A DNA stretch of 64,000 nucleotides from CAYMNU01 sp964391885 (lineage in GTDB: Archaea; Altiarchaeota; Altiarchaeia; JAFGQM01), in assembly GCA_964391885.1 (NCBI GenBank), contig CAYMNU010000075.1, positions 1 to 64,000 of the forward strand, given 5' to 3'. The translations under genes were made by a program, and so were the position numbers. Of the stretch, positions 32,691 to 40,386 are shown in pieces. The stretch's first letter is position 1, and each line of letters begins with the position of its first letter. The notes under the pieces are model-generated. The model was not told where the DNA came from. It did no database searches and worked only from the letters and a program-made list of their open reading frames with translations.

Positions 32691-33245
32691 CTATATCCTA
32701 CCTTCCTTATAGAGGGATTTGATGTAACCCAAACCGGCATTTGCTTTCCCCCCCCTCACCTCTTGCAGCACCCACCCGTAATTTTTCCCCTGGTATGCTA
32801 CATGGTGGCGCACCAAAAGCGCAGCTTTTTCACCCGCACCCAGCTCACCATACTTCTTTCGAATTGCAGGGCGATTCTCCCGAGGCTCGGTAAGGTGATT
32901 GTTCATACGGCTCAAAAGTTCTTCTCGCTGAGCACGCGTCAGCTCGCCAGACTGCAGCGGATTCCCTCCCTGTGCAGCTTCCTTGGTACTTCGCCTTCCC
33001 CCCTCATATCTCCGAGCCTCTTCAGGCGTGGCTGGCCGGAATTCAGGCATGAAGAAGTCGGGCATTGGCCTTTTAACGGCTGGTCGCGGAGCATCAGTAG
33101 CCGGTTTTTGAGTATGGGTTTGCACAGGCATCCCATCTTTCTTCTTAGGCCCTTTTAGATACTTATCGCTCTTCTTCCAAGCCTTCGCCTGCTGGAACGC
33201 TGCTCTCTTCTCGGCCTTAGCTTTCTGCTTGCCTCTTCTGCCCAT
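32691..33245 (-). CDS. Basic hypothetical protein
   Basis: A 184-residue, very Lys/Arg-rich protein. The first 45 residues are almost all basic or helical (MGRRGKQKAKAEKRAAFQQ), followed by a Pro-rich linker and a C-terminal half (about 105-184) with an organised look (ELGAGEKAALLVRHHVAYQG, NAGLGYIKSLYKEGRI). It may bind nucleic acid. The stretch KPGxxNT/Glu-Arg segments of the partial gene at the window end are of similar composition, but I see no homology. No family recognised. Confidence 0.5.
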   Translation of the reverse strand: MGRRGKQKAKAEKRAAFQQAKAWKKSDKYLKGPKKKDGMPVQTHTQKPATDAPRPAVKRPMPDFFMPEFRPATPEEARRYEGGRRSTKEAAQGGNPLQSGELTRAQREELLSRMNNHLTEPRENRPAIRKKYGELGAGEKAALLVRHHVAYQGKNYGWVLQEVRGGKANAGLGYIKSLYKEGRI

Positions 33246-33351
33246 TCTGATTTATTATAAAAATCAAAGCACAAAAATCTTTCAAGACCCGCTCGGCAAT
33301 GCTTAGCCAAGACTGAAAACCGTGTACTGAAGACAGCCCAGCTACCCTTAG

Positions 33352-33945
33352 CTACTGCGCGTACCTGTCCCTCATCCCGAGCCAGATGCCTGCAAGCATC
33401 ACGACAAAGACGCCCGCATAAGCAACGTTCATGCTTCCCGCCATCACCCCACCAAGCATCATCAGGAAGCCTGCGAAGAGTGCGAAGAAGCCGCTCATCT
33501 TGCTGTAATCATAAGTCCTTTGCGCTGAAAGTATCACAAGCCCCGCCCCCAGAAGGAGCAAAAGCAGGCCGAACTCAAGGATGCCCATGTCGCCCACCGG
33601 CGTACTCAAGCCTGCCAGCGAGACAAAGAAGAGCCCTAGTATCATCACCAGCAGCCCTGTGAAAAAATAGCTTTGCCTGAGGAAGAGTTCCTTGAGAGTA
33701 TGCTCTTCTGTGATGACTGCATAAAAAAATGCTATGCTCCCTATCCACACCATAACAATCCCGTATATCACGGGCTCGAAGGAATAGCTGGCAAGAAGAT
33801 AGGCAAAAGAGAATATAGATGCCCCCACTGCAATGGCTATAATCGCAAGCGATAGTATGAGAACTTTTGACACTCCCCCGTCCATCGGGTTTACGCGTTT
33901 GCGGAAATCCATAAGGTAATAAAAGGCAGATTGCTTAAAAATCAA
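33352..33945 (-). CDS. Six-helix membrane protein, unknown
   Basis: A 197-residue protein with six hydrophobic helices separated by short charged loops, and a basic N-terminus (MDFRKRVNPMDGG). A likely alternative start is the second Met (MDFRK), 12 residues in. It ends with Arg-rich GMRDRYAQ. No family recognised; the regular helix hairpins suggest a small integral membrane protein rather than a transporter. Confidence 0.6.
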   Translation of the reverse strand: MIFKQSAFYYLMDFRKRVNPMDGGVSKVLILSLAIIAIAVGASIFSFAYLLASYSFEPVIYGIVMVWIGSIAFFYAVITEEHTLKELFLRQSYFFTGLLVMILGLFFVSLAGLSTPVGDMGILEFGLLLLLLGAGLVILSAQRTYDYSKMSGFFALFAGFLMMLGGVMAGSMNVAYAGVFVVMLAGIWLGMRDRYAQ

Positions 33946-33971
33946 TAGGGCCAGAGGACAATCTTATTTTC

Positions 33972-34286
33972 TCAGAGCATGAACACCTGAAGATGAGGTA
34001 CCCCACTTATATGTATTACCGAATCAGAGTGTTCTGGGAAATTGTCACAATAAGCCTTTACAGCCCTTTCGCCGGCAAGGTTGGCTGTGATGCAGCAACC
34101 TAGAAATTCAATGAGCTCATCAGCCGGGATTTCCTTCTCAAGATAAAACTCCTCCTCCAACTCCAACCTAAGTTCGCCTTCGCTGAATGACTTGCCAAGC
34201 AGCTCGATGTCACAGGCCCCTACAACCAGCCCCTGCGGCGTATTATGCGCCTTTACCGCAATCAGACGCTTTTCAGTGGCTTCCAT
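33972..34286 (-). CDS. DUF424 protein
   Basis: A 104-residue archaeal DUF424 protein. Motifs are VVGACDIELLGKSFSEGELRLELE, EFLGCCITANLAGERAV and the terminal ISGVPHLQVF, the family's GVPHxQ. The start is uncertain among three in-frame Met; ATG 34286 gives the standard N-terminus. It overlaps the aIF2-beta gene end by about 25 bases, a common archaeal gene pair. Likely a translation-linked protein by neighbourhood. Confidence 0.8.
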   Translation of the reverse strand: MEATEKRLIAVKAHNTPQGLVVGACDIELLGKSFSEGELRLELEEEFYLEKEIPADELIEFLGCCITANLAGERAVKAYCDNFPEHSDSVIHISGVPHLQVFML

Positions 34287-34675
34287 GCTCCGCATGCCTC
34301 GCATTTGAGTATCTTAACGCCTTCCATATTGCTGAAAACAGTGTCTGGCTTTCCGCACTGTGGGCATATAACATATTCTGTCGCGTATTTCTTAACAGAA
34401 TCGCCTATCTTCTTGCCGAAGAGCTTCTTGTTGAATGTGAGGCGCTCGCCCGTCAGAGTAGCATAAGCTCCCAGATCTTTTGTAAGGAACTTCTGAAGGT
34501 GGGGCTCATCTCTTCTTAATTCTTTTGCCACCTGGGAGAAATTCTTCAGCAGGGTCTTATTGCCCTCAAAGAAGACGTCAACTTGCGGCATCTCAAAGCG
34601 ACTCTCGCTCTTCGTTTTTTCCGGGAGCTGCGAGTATGCCCTGTCCAGCAGCGTGTCGTAATCCGAGAAATCCAT
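34262..34675 (-). CDS. eif2b: Translation initiation factor aIF2 subunit beta
   Basis: A 137-residue aIF2-beta: an N-terminal helix, the core with ENKTLLKNF-like FEGNKTLLKNFSQVAKELRR, the HLQKFLTKDLGAYATL segment, and a C4 zinc finger (YVICPQCGKPDTVF...KILKCEACGA). It is part of the heterotrimer that delivers initiator tRNA. Length is typical for archaea. Overlapping gene order with DUF424 is a normal archaeal arrangement. Confidence 0.96.
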   Translation of the reverse strand: MDFSDYDTLLDRAYSQLPEKTKSESRFEMPQVDVFFEGNKTLLKNFSQVAKELRRDEPHLQKFLTKDLGAYATLTGERLTFNKKLFGKKIGDSVKKYATEYVICPQCGKPDTVFSNMEGVKILKCEACGAWKPLKSV

Positions 34676-34745
34676 CGGGCTAATTTGATAATGGGGTGAT
34701 AAAAACCATTAGTTGTCTATTTTATAGCAAAACCGTAAATATCTC

Positions 34746-35597
34746 ATGGAAAACCATGGCAGGAGGGCCACAATACTCGGTATTGTAGCAAACGCCTTTC
34801 TTTTCTCCATAAAGCTAACTGCCGGTCTTATGTCGGGCAGCCTTGCTCTCCTGTCAGATGCTGCAAACTCATTTTCAGATACGATTTACTCCGTTGCGAT
34901 TTTCATAGCCGTTAGGATTTCAGGCAAGAAGGCTGACCGTGGCCACCCTTTCGGGCATCACAGAGCTGAGCCGGTAGTGGGTCTCTTAATTGCCATACTT
35001 GCAGGAATCCTCGGTTTTGAGATTATAAAAACCGGAGTCATCGGCATTATAGACCCCAGCCCAATGGCATTCACACTTTTCGGCGCTATAGTCTTGATAA
35101 CGACAATGATTATAAAAGCAGCTATGTGGGTTTACTTCAAGCGCATCGCACTCAGGATAAACAGCCCGGCGATACATGCCGCCTCGATAGACAGCAGGAA
35201 TGACATACTCCTTTCCTTCACGGCTCTTCTCGGCATATGCGGGCCCCTCATAGGCATGGCAAGCCTTGATTACTATGCCGGTATAGCTATAGGGTTATTC
35301 ATTATCTGGTCCGGTTATGACATAGGCAAGAAAAACATAGACTACCTCATGGGCGCCTCACCTGATGAAGAAATACTGACTAAGATAAGGAAAAGAGCCC
35401 TTTCCATCAAAGGCGTCAGAGGGACGAACGATATACGCGCCCATTATGTCGGTAATTACTTGCATGCGGAGGTGCATGTGGAAATAAATAAGTCCCTGCA
35501 TGCAGACAAAGCGCATGATATATGCAAGGCAGTCCAGCACATAGTCGAAGCGATGCCTCAGGTCGACAAGGCATTTGTCCACCTGGACCCGCGCTAG
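34746..35597 (+). CDS. Cation diffusion facilitator transporter
   Basis: A 283-residue CDF transporter with six membrane helices and a C-terminal cytosolic domain. Metal-site motifs are LLSDAANSFSD in helix 2, RGHPFGHHRAE in the loop, and AASIDSRNDILLS in helix 5. The Ser-Asp/Ser-Asp pattern in place of His-Asp suggests preference for iron or manganese rather than zinc, but that is inference. The C-terminal domain has GVRGTNDIRAHYVG. Exports divalent cations. Confidence 0.93.
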   Translation: MENHGRRATILGIVANAFLFSIKLTAGLMSGSLALLSDAANSFSDTIYSVAIFIAVRISGKKADRGHPFGHHRAEPVVGLLIAILAGILGFEIIKTGVIGIIDPSPMAFTLFGAIVLITTMIIKAAMWVYFKRIALRINSPAIHAASIDSRNDILLSFTALLGICGPLIGMASLDYYAGIAIGLFIIWSGYDIGKKNIDYLMGASPDEEILTKIRKRALSIKGVRGTNDIRAHYVGNYLHAEVHVEINKSLHADKAHDICKAVQHIVEAMPQVDKAFVHLDPR

Positions 35598-36685
35598 CGC
35601 GTATAGATGTTCCTGCAGGGGAAGGCTATCTCGATTTTCTCTTTGTCAAACTCTTTTTTCAGGGCCTTGATGAACTCGTCAATAAGCTCGTATTGCCTTT
35701 CCCAGCGCTTTATCTTGAACAGGACATTGAATTTGATATTCGAGTCGCCAAACTCCCTGAACCTTATAAACGGCTCCTCGCCATCAACCCCACTACCTGT
35801 TTTCTTTAAAAGCCGTTTGGCTACTTTGAGAGTTACCTTCTCTACCTTGTCCAAATCACTCCCGTATGCTACACCAACCGGCACTTTTATGAGCATGGGC
35901 TGCTTTGGTTGGCTGTAATTCATTATTGTTGATTCAGCCAGTTTGGAATTGGGTATGACTATTGTATTGTTGGTAAGGGTCTTCATCCAAACGCTTCTCC
36001 AGGTCATTTTCTCGACATAGCCTCTTTTCTCTGAATCAAGCTCTATGAAGTCGCCAAGCCTGGCCGTTTTGTCGGATGCCATGTACATGCCTGCAAAATA
36101 GTTAGTCAATGTGGGTTGCAAGGCCAATGCGATGGCTAGGCCACCTATACCCAGGCTTGCAAGAAGCGGTGTAATCTCTATCCCAAACTCATTTAGGAGT
36201 ATTAGTATGGCAATTGCATAGATGAAAAGGGAAATAAGATTTTTCAGGCTATATAAAGCTGTTTTTTCAATCCTGAAATACTGCCTATCCTGGCTGGAAT
36301 ACCACAAGATTAGGGCGCTTATCACCTTTCTGGAGATATAGACCCCCATCAAGACAATTACCAGTACGAAATAATCCTTTAGGTTGCCCCAGAATGGTTC
36401 AAATACTCTAAGGGATGTGAGGGCATAATACAAGCCTATTGTAACTGCGATTAAATAGAGCGGCCCCTTCACCTCACTCGCCACATGGTCCCCAAAACCC
36501 GGCTTATCCTGTTTTTTTATCCTGGCTACATAGGTTTTGAAGATGAAAAATACGCTTTTTGCCCCCAGGAAAGCCATTGCCATTACCCATAGGGCATACG
36601 CTATGTCGCCATACGGCATCATTGATTCTGCAAACTGTTCAAACACCATGATAATTAAATGAATGTAACGATAAAAATCAGACAA
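35594..36685 (-). CDS. mscS: MscS-family mechanosensitive channel
   Basis: A 363-residue small-conductance mechanosensitive channel. Five hydrophobic helices lead into the MscS pore and beta domain: LASLGIGGLAIALALQPTLTN, FAGMYMASDKTARLGDFIEL, GYVEKMTWRSVWMKTLTNNTIVIPNSKLAES. The alpha/beta cytosolic domain completes the chain. The TTG start at 36685 has a GGTGAG Shine-Dalgarno upstream; an ATG 12 residues on is the alternative. Its 3' end overlaps the stop of the CDF gene by four bases. Confidence 0.94.
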   Translation of the reverse strand: MSDFYRYIHLIIMVFEQFAESMMPYGDIAYALWVMAMAFLGAKSVFFIFKTYVARIKKQDKPGFGDHVASEVKGPLYLIAVTIGLYYALTSLRVFEPFWGNLKDYFVLVIVLMGVYISRKVISALILWYSSQDRQYFRIEKTALYSLKNLISLFIYAIAILILLNEFGIEITPLLASLGIGGLAIALALQPTLTNYFAGMYMASDKTARLGDFIELDSEKRGYVEKMTWRSVWMKTLTNNTIVIPNSKLAESTIMNYSQPKQPMLIKVPVGVAYGSDLDKVEKVTLKVAKRLLKKTGSGVDGEEPFIRFREFGDSNIKFNVLFKIKRWERQYELIDEFIKALKKEFDKEKIEIAFPCRNIYTR

Positions 36686-36759
36686 ACTCTCTCACCGAAA
36701 ACTTTTTTTGCCTGCTCAAGCTTTTTAAACTCCAAACACAAATTAAGGCGCAAAACAAA

Positions 36760-36948
36760 ATGGCTGTAAAAATCGAGCAGACACTAGATGATTGTATCGG
36801 ATGTGGAGCGTGCGTAGCAGTATGCGACAACTGGGAGATGGGCTCTGACGGCAAGTCTCACCCAAAGCAGACGGAGTTAGACGAAGTGGGTTGCAACAAG
36901 GAAGCTGCCGACGTCTGTCCTGTGGGCTGCATCCACATCAAGCAGTAA
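36760..36948 (+). CDS. [4Fe-4S] ferredoxin
   Basis: A 62-residue monocluster ferredoxin. Cys12, Cys15, Cys18 (CIGCGAC) and Cys53 (VCPVGC) bind the cluster; Cys22 and Cys45 or Cys57 could form the disulfide seen in thermophile ferredoxins. It is a candidate electron donor for the [FeFe]-hydrogenase, which has no iron-sulfur relay of its own, and for FTR; neither is adjacent. Free-standing, with its own AT-rich leader (AGCTTTTTAAAC). Confidence 0.94.
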   Translation: MAVKIEQTLDDCIGCGACVAVCDNWEMGSDGKSHPKQTELDEVGCNKEAADVCPVGCIHIKQ

Positions 36949-37024
36949 TCTAGGGGAAAACCTTTTACTTCCCTCTTTCTCATTTTTTTATACATATACC
37001 TAGAATTAACGCTAGGTGAATCAT

Positions 37025-39547
37025 ATGGCTTTGCGATATAGTCTCCCATGGGCGCTTGTCTGCGCGCTGGCTCTCCTGCAAACCGGAATGTCCTCTGTGC
37101 CATTCATTGACACTTGGGACATTTATGTGTCCCCTGAAGCACCTGACTCTACATTTTCAAACTATCAATTTTCCCAATCCGTCCTTCAGGGTATTTTCAA
37201 CGGCCTTAGTTTTCGAATGGCATATGAACAAAGCCTTTCAGATTATTACTGCTCCGACGTATATCCCCCACATTGCTCTACTTCAGGCGATTCCGCCATA
37301 CTCACAATTTATTCATGGTATCCTTATTGCCATGGTACTCCTGGGGATTGCTGCTATCCTAATCGGCTGGATTGTGACTCCATTATCGCTTCTACCTCCT
37401 CCGGTATTTCTATGGAACACTTAGCTCTTTGCATATCCAACAATTGCAGCACCCCCATCCCATGTGGAGATCTCGATTGTAGGTATGATGTGATATGTAC
37501 TGCTGTTCTTAATGGTCCCTCCGAACACCGCTGTGATTCTGAAAAGGGCTTTTGCTATTGCGCGGGCGTCTGCGGCGATGGCTTTTGTGACTATTGGGAG
37601 GCTACCCGCCGGACATGCCCTGCAGACTGTGGCGAAATTGCATTGGACAGCGACAGCGACGGCCTTAGCGACTGGGATGAGATAAACATATACGGCACAG
37701 ACCCTCTTAATCCTGACACCGACGCCGACGGGCTTTCAGACTGGCAAGAAATAATCCGGGGCACAAATCCCCTGAATCCTGACACCGATGAAGGGGGCCA
37801 GTGCGACGGCCCGAACGCGGTTCCAGGCGTATGCAGGGCAGGACCGGATCCCTGCCCAATGGATTCGAGCAATCTTTGTTACCACGGCATCCCATCCGGT
37901 GCTAATCCCAAAGGCTATGATACGGACGGAGACGGCGTTGACAATTATATGGATCCCTGCCCCCTAAATCCAGAAAATAACTGCCCCAGGGGCAATGACC
38001 CTGAGCTGGATCCGGCAATAGTCTATTGGGGGCTCCCACAGCAGTATCTTTCTGAAGCCTCGTGGGGCTCTCCATCAGGACTTAGCGATTGGGACGGTTA
38101 TATTCTTGGAATCAACCCTTTTCCAAAGGACAGCAGCGGTAACGGCCTGCCTGACTACTGGGAGGCCCAATACGGGGTCAGCGACCCGGACGGCGACCCG
38201 GACGGCGACGGCCTTACAAACATACAGGAATATTATCTCGGCACAGACCCCCTTAATCCCGACACCCTGGGCAATGGCATACTAGACGGCGACGAAGGCT
38301 TGATTCCCGATGATGAAACCATAATACAGATTAGAATATTAGATATCCCTCCCAGCAGGGCATCCTCTAATGAGGGTATATATAAATTCAATTACGGGCA
38401 GACTATAGATCAAGTAGTCATTGAGGCGAAGTATGCTGATGGCAGGCCCTTGGTGAAACCCCTAGTATTTGGTGAGCTTGTAGTGAAGGGGGGGGATGAA
38501 TCAGTATTCTTACCATTTACTAGTACGATATCCACAAACTTCGTAAGTGACGTCGGCTATGACCTTCTTGAGAAGAATAAGGAAGCGCCCTTCTTAGTCC
38601 TCAATATAATGGCAATCGACCCCTTTGGAAATTCTGCCAGGTATTCCACCCGCTTGTTTATATTGAATTCTGATGAGGAGAAATTCCGGATCATGGTTTC
38701 CAAACCCCAGGGCACCTATGCATATGGCCAGAAAGCCATGTTTGAGGTGATGACAGACGGCCTTCAAATGGATCGAATTCAGATGGAAGTCTTTGTCGAG
38801 GGCCCAGGTCAGCAATTCAGGCTTTTCAGACAGGGCGATAATTTCGTCGGTGAATACTCCATAAACACTGACGACCCCGATCCAATACTTTTCTATTTTT
38901 TAGTCTATGCGACCGGAACTACTCGGGAGGAGTCATACGATTCTGTCAGAAGGGTCGAAATACGCGTCAAGCCCTTATTGGAGATTGATTATCTGGAAGA
39001 AGAATCCGCAGGAAATAGATACGCATTCAGGGTAAACTACCCTAACGGAGATCCGCTTTTTGAAAAATCCCTTCGCTGTATTTTCAATGGCAACGAGACT
39101 ATGGCCTTTAGACAACAAGGTTCAGTTTACTATGCAGATTTCCATTCCGTCGAAGGGGATATATTGGTTGAAATACTAGACCCTCATGGAAATATAGGGA
39201 AGACAAAAATATCTTATGAATCATTAAGAGTGGTATTGGACTTCGGTTCCACCTTTTCCTATGCATTGCTTTTGATTGCCTCAATTTTCTCATTATTCTT
39301 TACATATCGCTGGTTCATGGGGCGAAGAGACACCGAGCGCGAAATACTCATATCCCAAAAACAGCTCCTAAAGAGAAAAAGGGAATTAATGACCCTTATC
39401 AAGGATACTAAGGCACGCTACTATCAAAAGAAGATATCCGGTGAATATGCCTCAAGAAAGCTAGCCGACTTGGAAGGGGAAGTGCGGTTGATAGATGAAG
39501 AATTGCACAATGCCGGCCAAAGGAGATTCAGCAAATGGAAGTTCTAG
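37025..39547 (+). CDS. TSP3/Cys-rich membrane-anchored surface protein A
   Basis: An 840-residue protein read from ATG 37025. A signal peptide (about 1-24) leads to a Cys-rich N-terminal domain, then a CGDGFCDYWEATRRTCPADCG knot, then six or more Ca-binding thrombospondin type-3 repeats (DSDSDGLSDWDE, DTDADGLSDWQE, DPDGDPDGDGL). A long beta-rich region comes next, then one transmembrane helix (about 744-766) and a basic/coiled-coil cytosolic tail (about 775-840). A paralogue is at 40387. The 38129-38295 segment is nearly identical to it. It ends inside the start of a nitroreductase gene. Likely S-layer-linked or adhesive. Confidence 0.85.
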   Translation: MALRYSLPWALVCALALLQTGMSSVPFIDTWDIYVSPEAPDSTFSNYQFSQSVLQGIFNGLSFRMAYEQSLSDYYCSDVYPPHCSTSGDSAILTIYSWYPYCHGTPGDCCYPNRLDCDSIIASTSSGISMEHLALCISNNCSTPIPCGDLDCRYDVICTAVLNGPSEHRCDSEKGFCYCAGVCGDGFCDYWEATRRTCPADCGEIALDSDSDGLSDWDEINIYGTDPLNPDTDADGLSDWQEIIRGTNPLNPDTDEGGQCDGPNAVPGVCRAGPDPCPMDSSNLCYHGIPSGANPKGYDTDGDGVDNYMDPCPLNPENNCPRGNDPELDPAIVYWGLPQQYLSEASWGSPSGLSDWDGYILGINPFPKDSSGNGLPDYWEAQYGVSDPDGDPDGDGLTNIQEYYLGTDPLNPDTLGNGILDGDEGLIPDDETIIQIRILDIPPSRASSNEGIYKFNYGQTIDQVVIEAKYADGRPLVKPLVFGELVVKGGDESVFLPFTSTISTNFVSDVGYDLLEKNKEAPFLVLNIMAIDPFGNSARYSTRLFILNSDEEKFRIMVSKPQGTYAYGQKAMFEVMTDGLQMDRIQMEVFVEGPGQQFRLFRQGDNFVGEYSINTDDPDPILFYFLVYATGTTREESYDSVRRVEIRVKPLLEIDYLEEESAGNRYAFRVNYPNGDPLFEKSLRCIFNGNETMAFRQQGSVYYADFHSVEGDILVEILDPHGNIGKTKISYESLRVVLDFGSTFSYALLLIASIFSLFFTYRWFMGRRDTEREILISQKQLLKRKRELMTLIKDTKARYYQKKISGEYASRKLADLEGEVRLIDEELHNAGQRRFSKWKF
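38129..38295 (+). repeat. 167-bp near-identical segment, copy 1
   Basis: This stretch encoding part of the TSP3 repeats matches 41521-41687 at 166 of 167 positions (A at 38226, G at 41618), while flanking coding sequence of the two paralogues is strongly diverged. The sharp edges point to gene conversion or recent recombination. Confidence 0.9.
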
Positions 39548-40062
39548 AGGCAATAAGAAACAGGCGCAGCGTAAGGGGCTTCAAGGACGAGCAGGTCCCG
39601 CGCAAAATGATACGCGAGATATTAGATGCAGGCAGGCTCGCGCCTTCCGGCAGCAACAGCCAGCCGCTTGAGGTTTTCATTATTAGCTCAAAAAAGGCAA
39701 AGGATGATTTGCAATCAAAAGGCGCATTTGTACAGGAATTTGTCCACAAAGCCCCCACCCTACTCGCAATCTGCGGAGACCCCAAGGCCTATGAGACAGA
39801 CGACCCTTCGCTCAGCGGGAAGGATAAAGAGCGATGTCTTAGGGATCTATCAATAGCTTCTGCATTCATGGTTTTAAGGGCCACAGACCTAGGTCTAGGC
39901 AGCATATGGGTTGCTCTTATCGATGCAGCAGTTATCAAAAAGGAAGTTGGCATTCCTGAGAGCTATATTCTACCTTACTGCTTATGCGTTGGATATCCCG
40001 ACGAAGCCCCGCGCGAATTGGACAGGAAGACACCGGGCGAAACCCTTTTAGGCGAAATATAA
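39535..40062 (+). CDS. Nitroreductase-family FMN protein
   Basis: A 175-residue FMN protein: AIRNRRSVRGFKDEQVP, LDAGRLAPSGSNSQPLEVFII, SAFMVLRATDLGLGSIWVALID and CVGYPDEAP match NfsB/NOX-type nitroreductases. Its start lies 13 bases inside the preceding surface-protein gene. It is followed by the hairpin element, then the second surface paralogue. Substrate unknown; activity on quinones or flavin-linked reductions is typical. Confidence 0.92.
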   Translation: MEVLEAIRNRRSVRGFKDEQVPRKMIREILDAGRLAPSGSNSQPLEVFIISSKKAKDDLQSKGAFVQEFVHKAPTLLAICGDPKAYETDDPSLSGKDKERCLRDLSIASAFMVLRATDLGLGSIWVALIDAAVIKKEVGIPESYILPYCLCVGYPDEAPRELDRKTPGETLLGEI

Positions 40063-40071
40063 ACATTGGCT

Positions 40072-40332
40072 GATTACAAGATAGGGCATACCCCGGCTCG
40101 CAACCTTCGATGAAGTCGAAGGTGCGCACAACTTCATGAAATGAAGTTCGTGCTCAAGCCGGGGACTGTAAGATTCAGTCCTATTTTGTAATCCCACGAT
40201 TTCATCGTGCGAGACTGGCAAAGTCTTTTCGACTTTGCCATGTAAGTTCATACCCCAATTCACAATCTTTGATTTCATCAAAGATGTGCGCAAGTTCACT
40301 GTAAGTGAACTTAGCGTTCAAGTTGAGGTATG
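40072..40332. repeat. Tandem multi-hairpin element (two structurally alike copies)
   Basis: This 260-bp intergenic block is a series of nested inverted repeats. Unit A (40089-40164): outer stem CCCCGGCT/AGCCGGGG enclosing two hairpins (40104-40122 and 40130-40148). Unit B (40249-40332): outer stem CATACCCCAATT/AAGTTGAGGTATG enclosing two hairpins (40265-40285 and 40292-40312). Both units begin CATACCCC and share a TGCGCA linker, but their stems differ with compensating changes. Between them are hairpins 40163-40181, 40195-40209 and 40216-40240, and GATTACAAGATAGG (40072-40085) pairs with 40180-40193 around unit A. Many triloops are GAA or TTC. It could be a structured RNA or a mobile palindromic element. 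Confidence 0.8.
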
Positions 40333-40386
40333 TTGATTTTTCTAATTCAAACAGCATAATCTACGTTGGCAGCAGTCTAAAATAAA

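Noticed and set aside
40048..40299. An 83-codon open frame on the minus strand through the hairpin element
   Set aside because: It is made of palindromic arms, has no recognisable domain or ribosome-binding site and overlaps the nitroreductase end; the region is better explained as structured DNA/RNA.
40072..40332. A CRISPR array
   Set aside because: Repeats are inverted hairpins of differing sequence with no regular direct repeat/spacer alternation and no cas genes are in the window.
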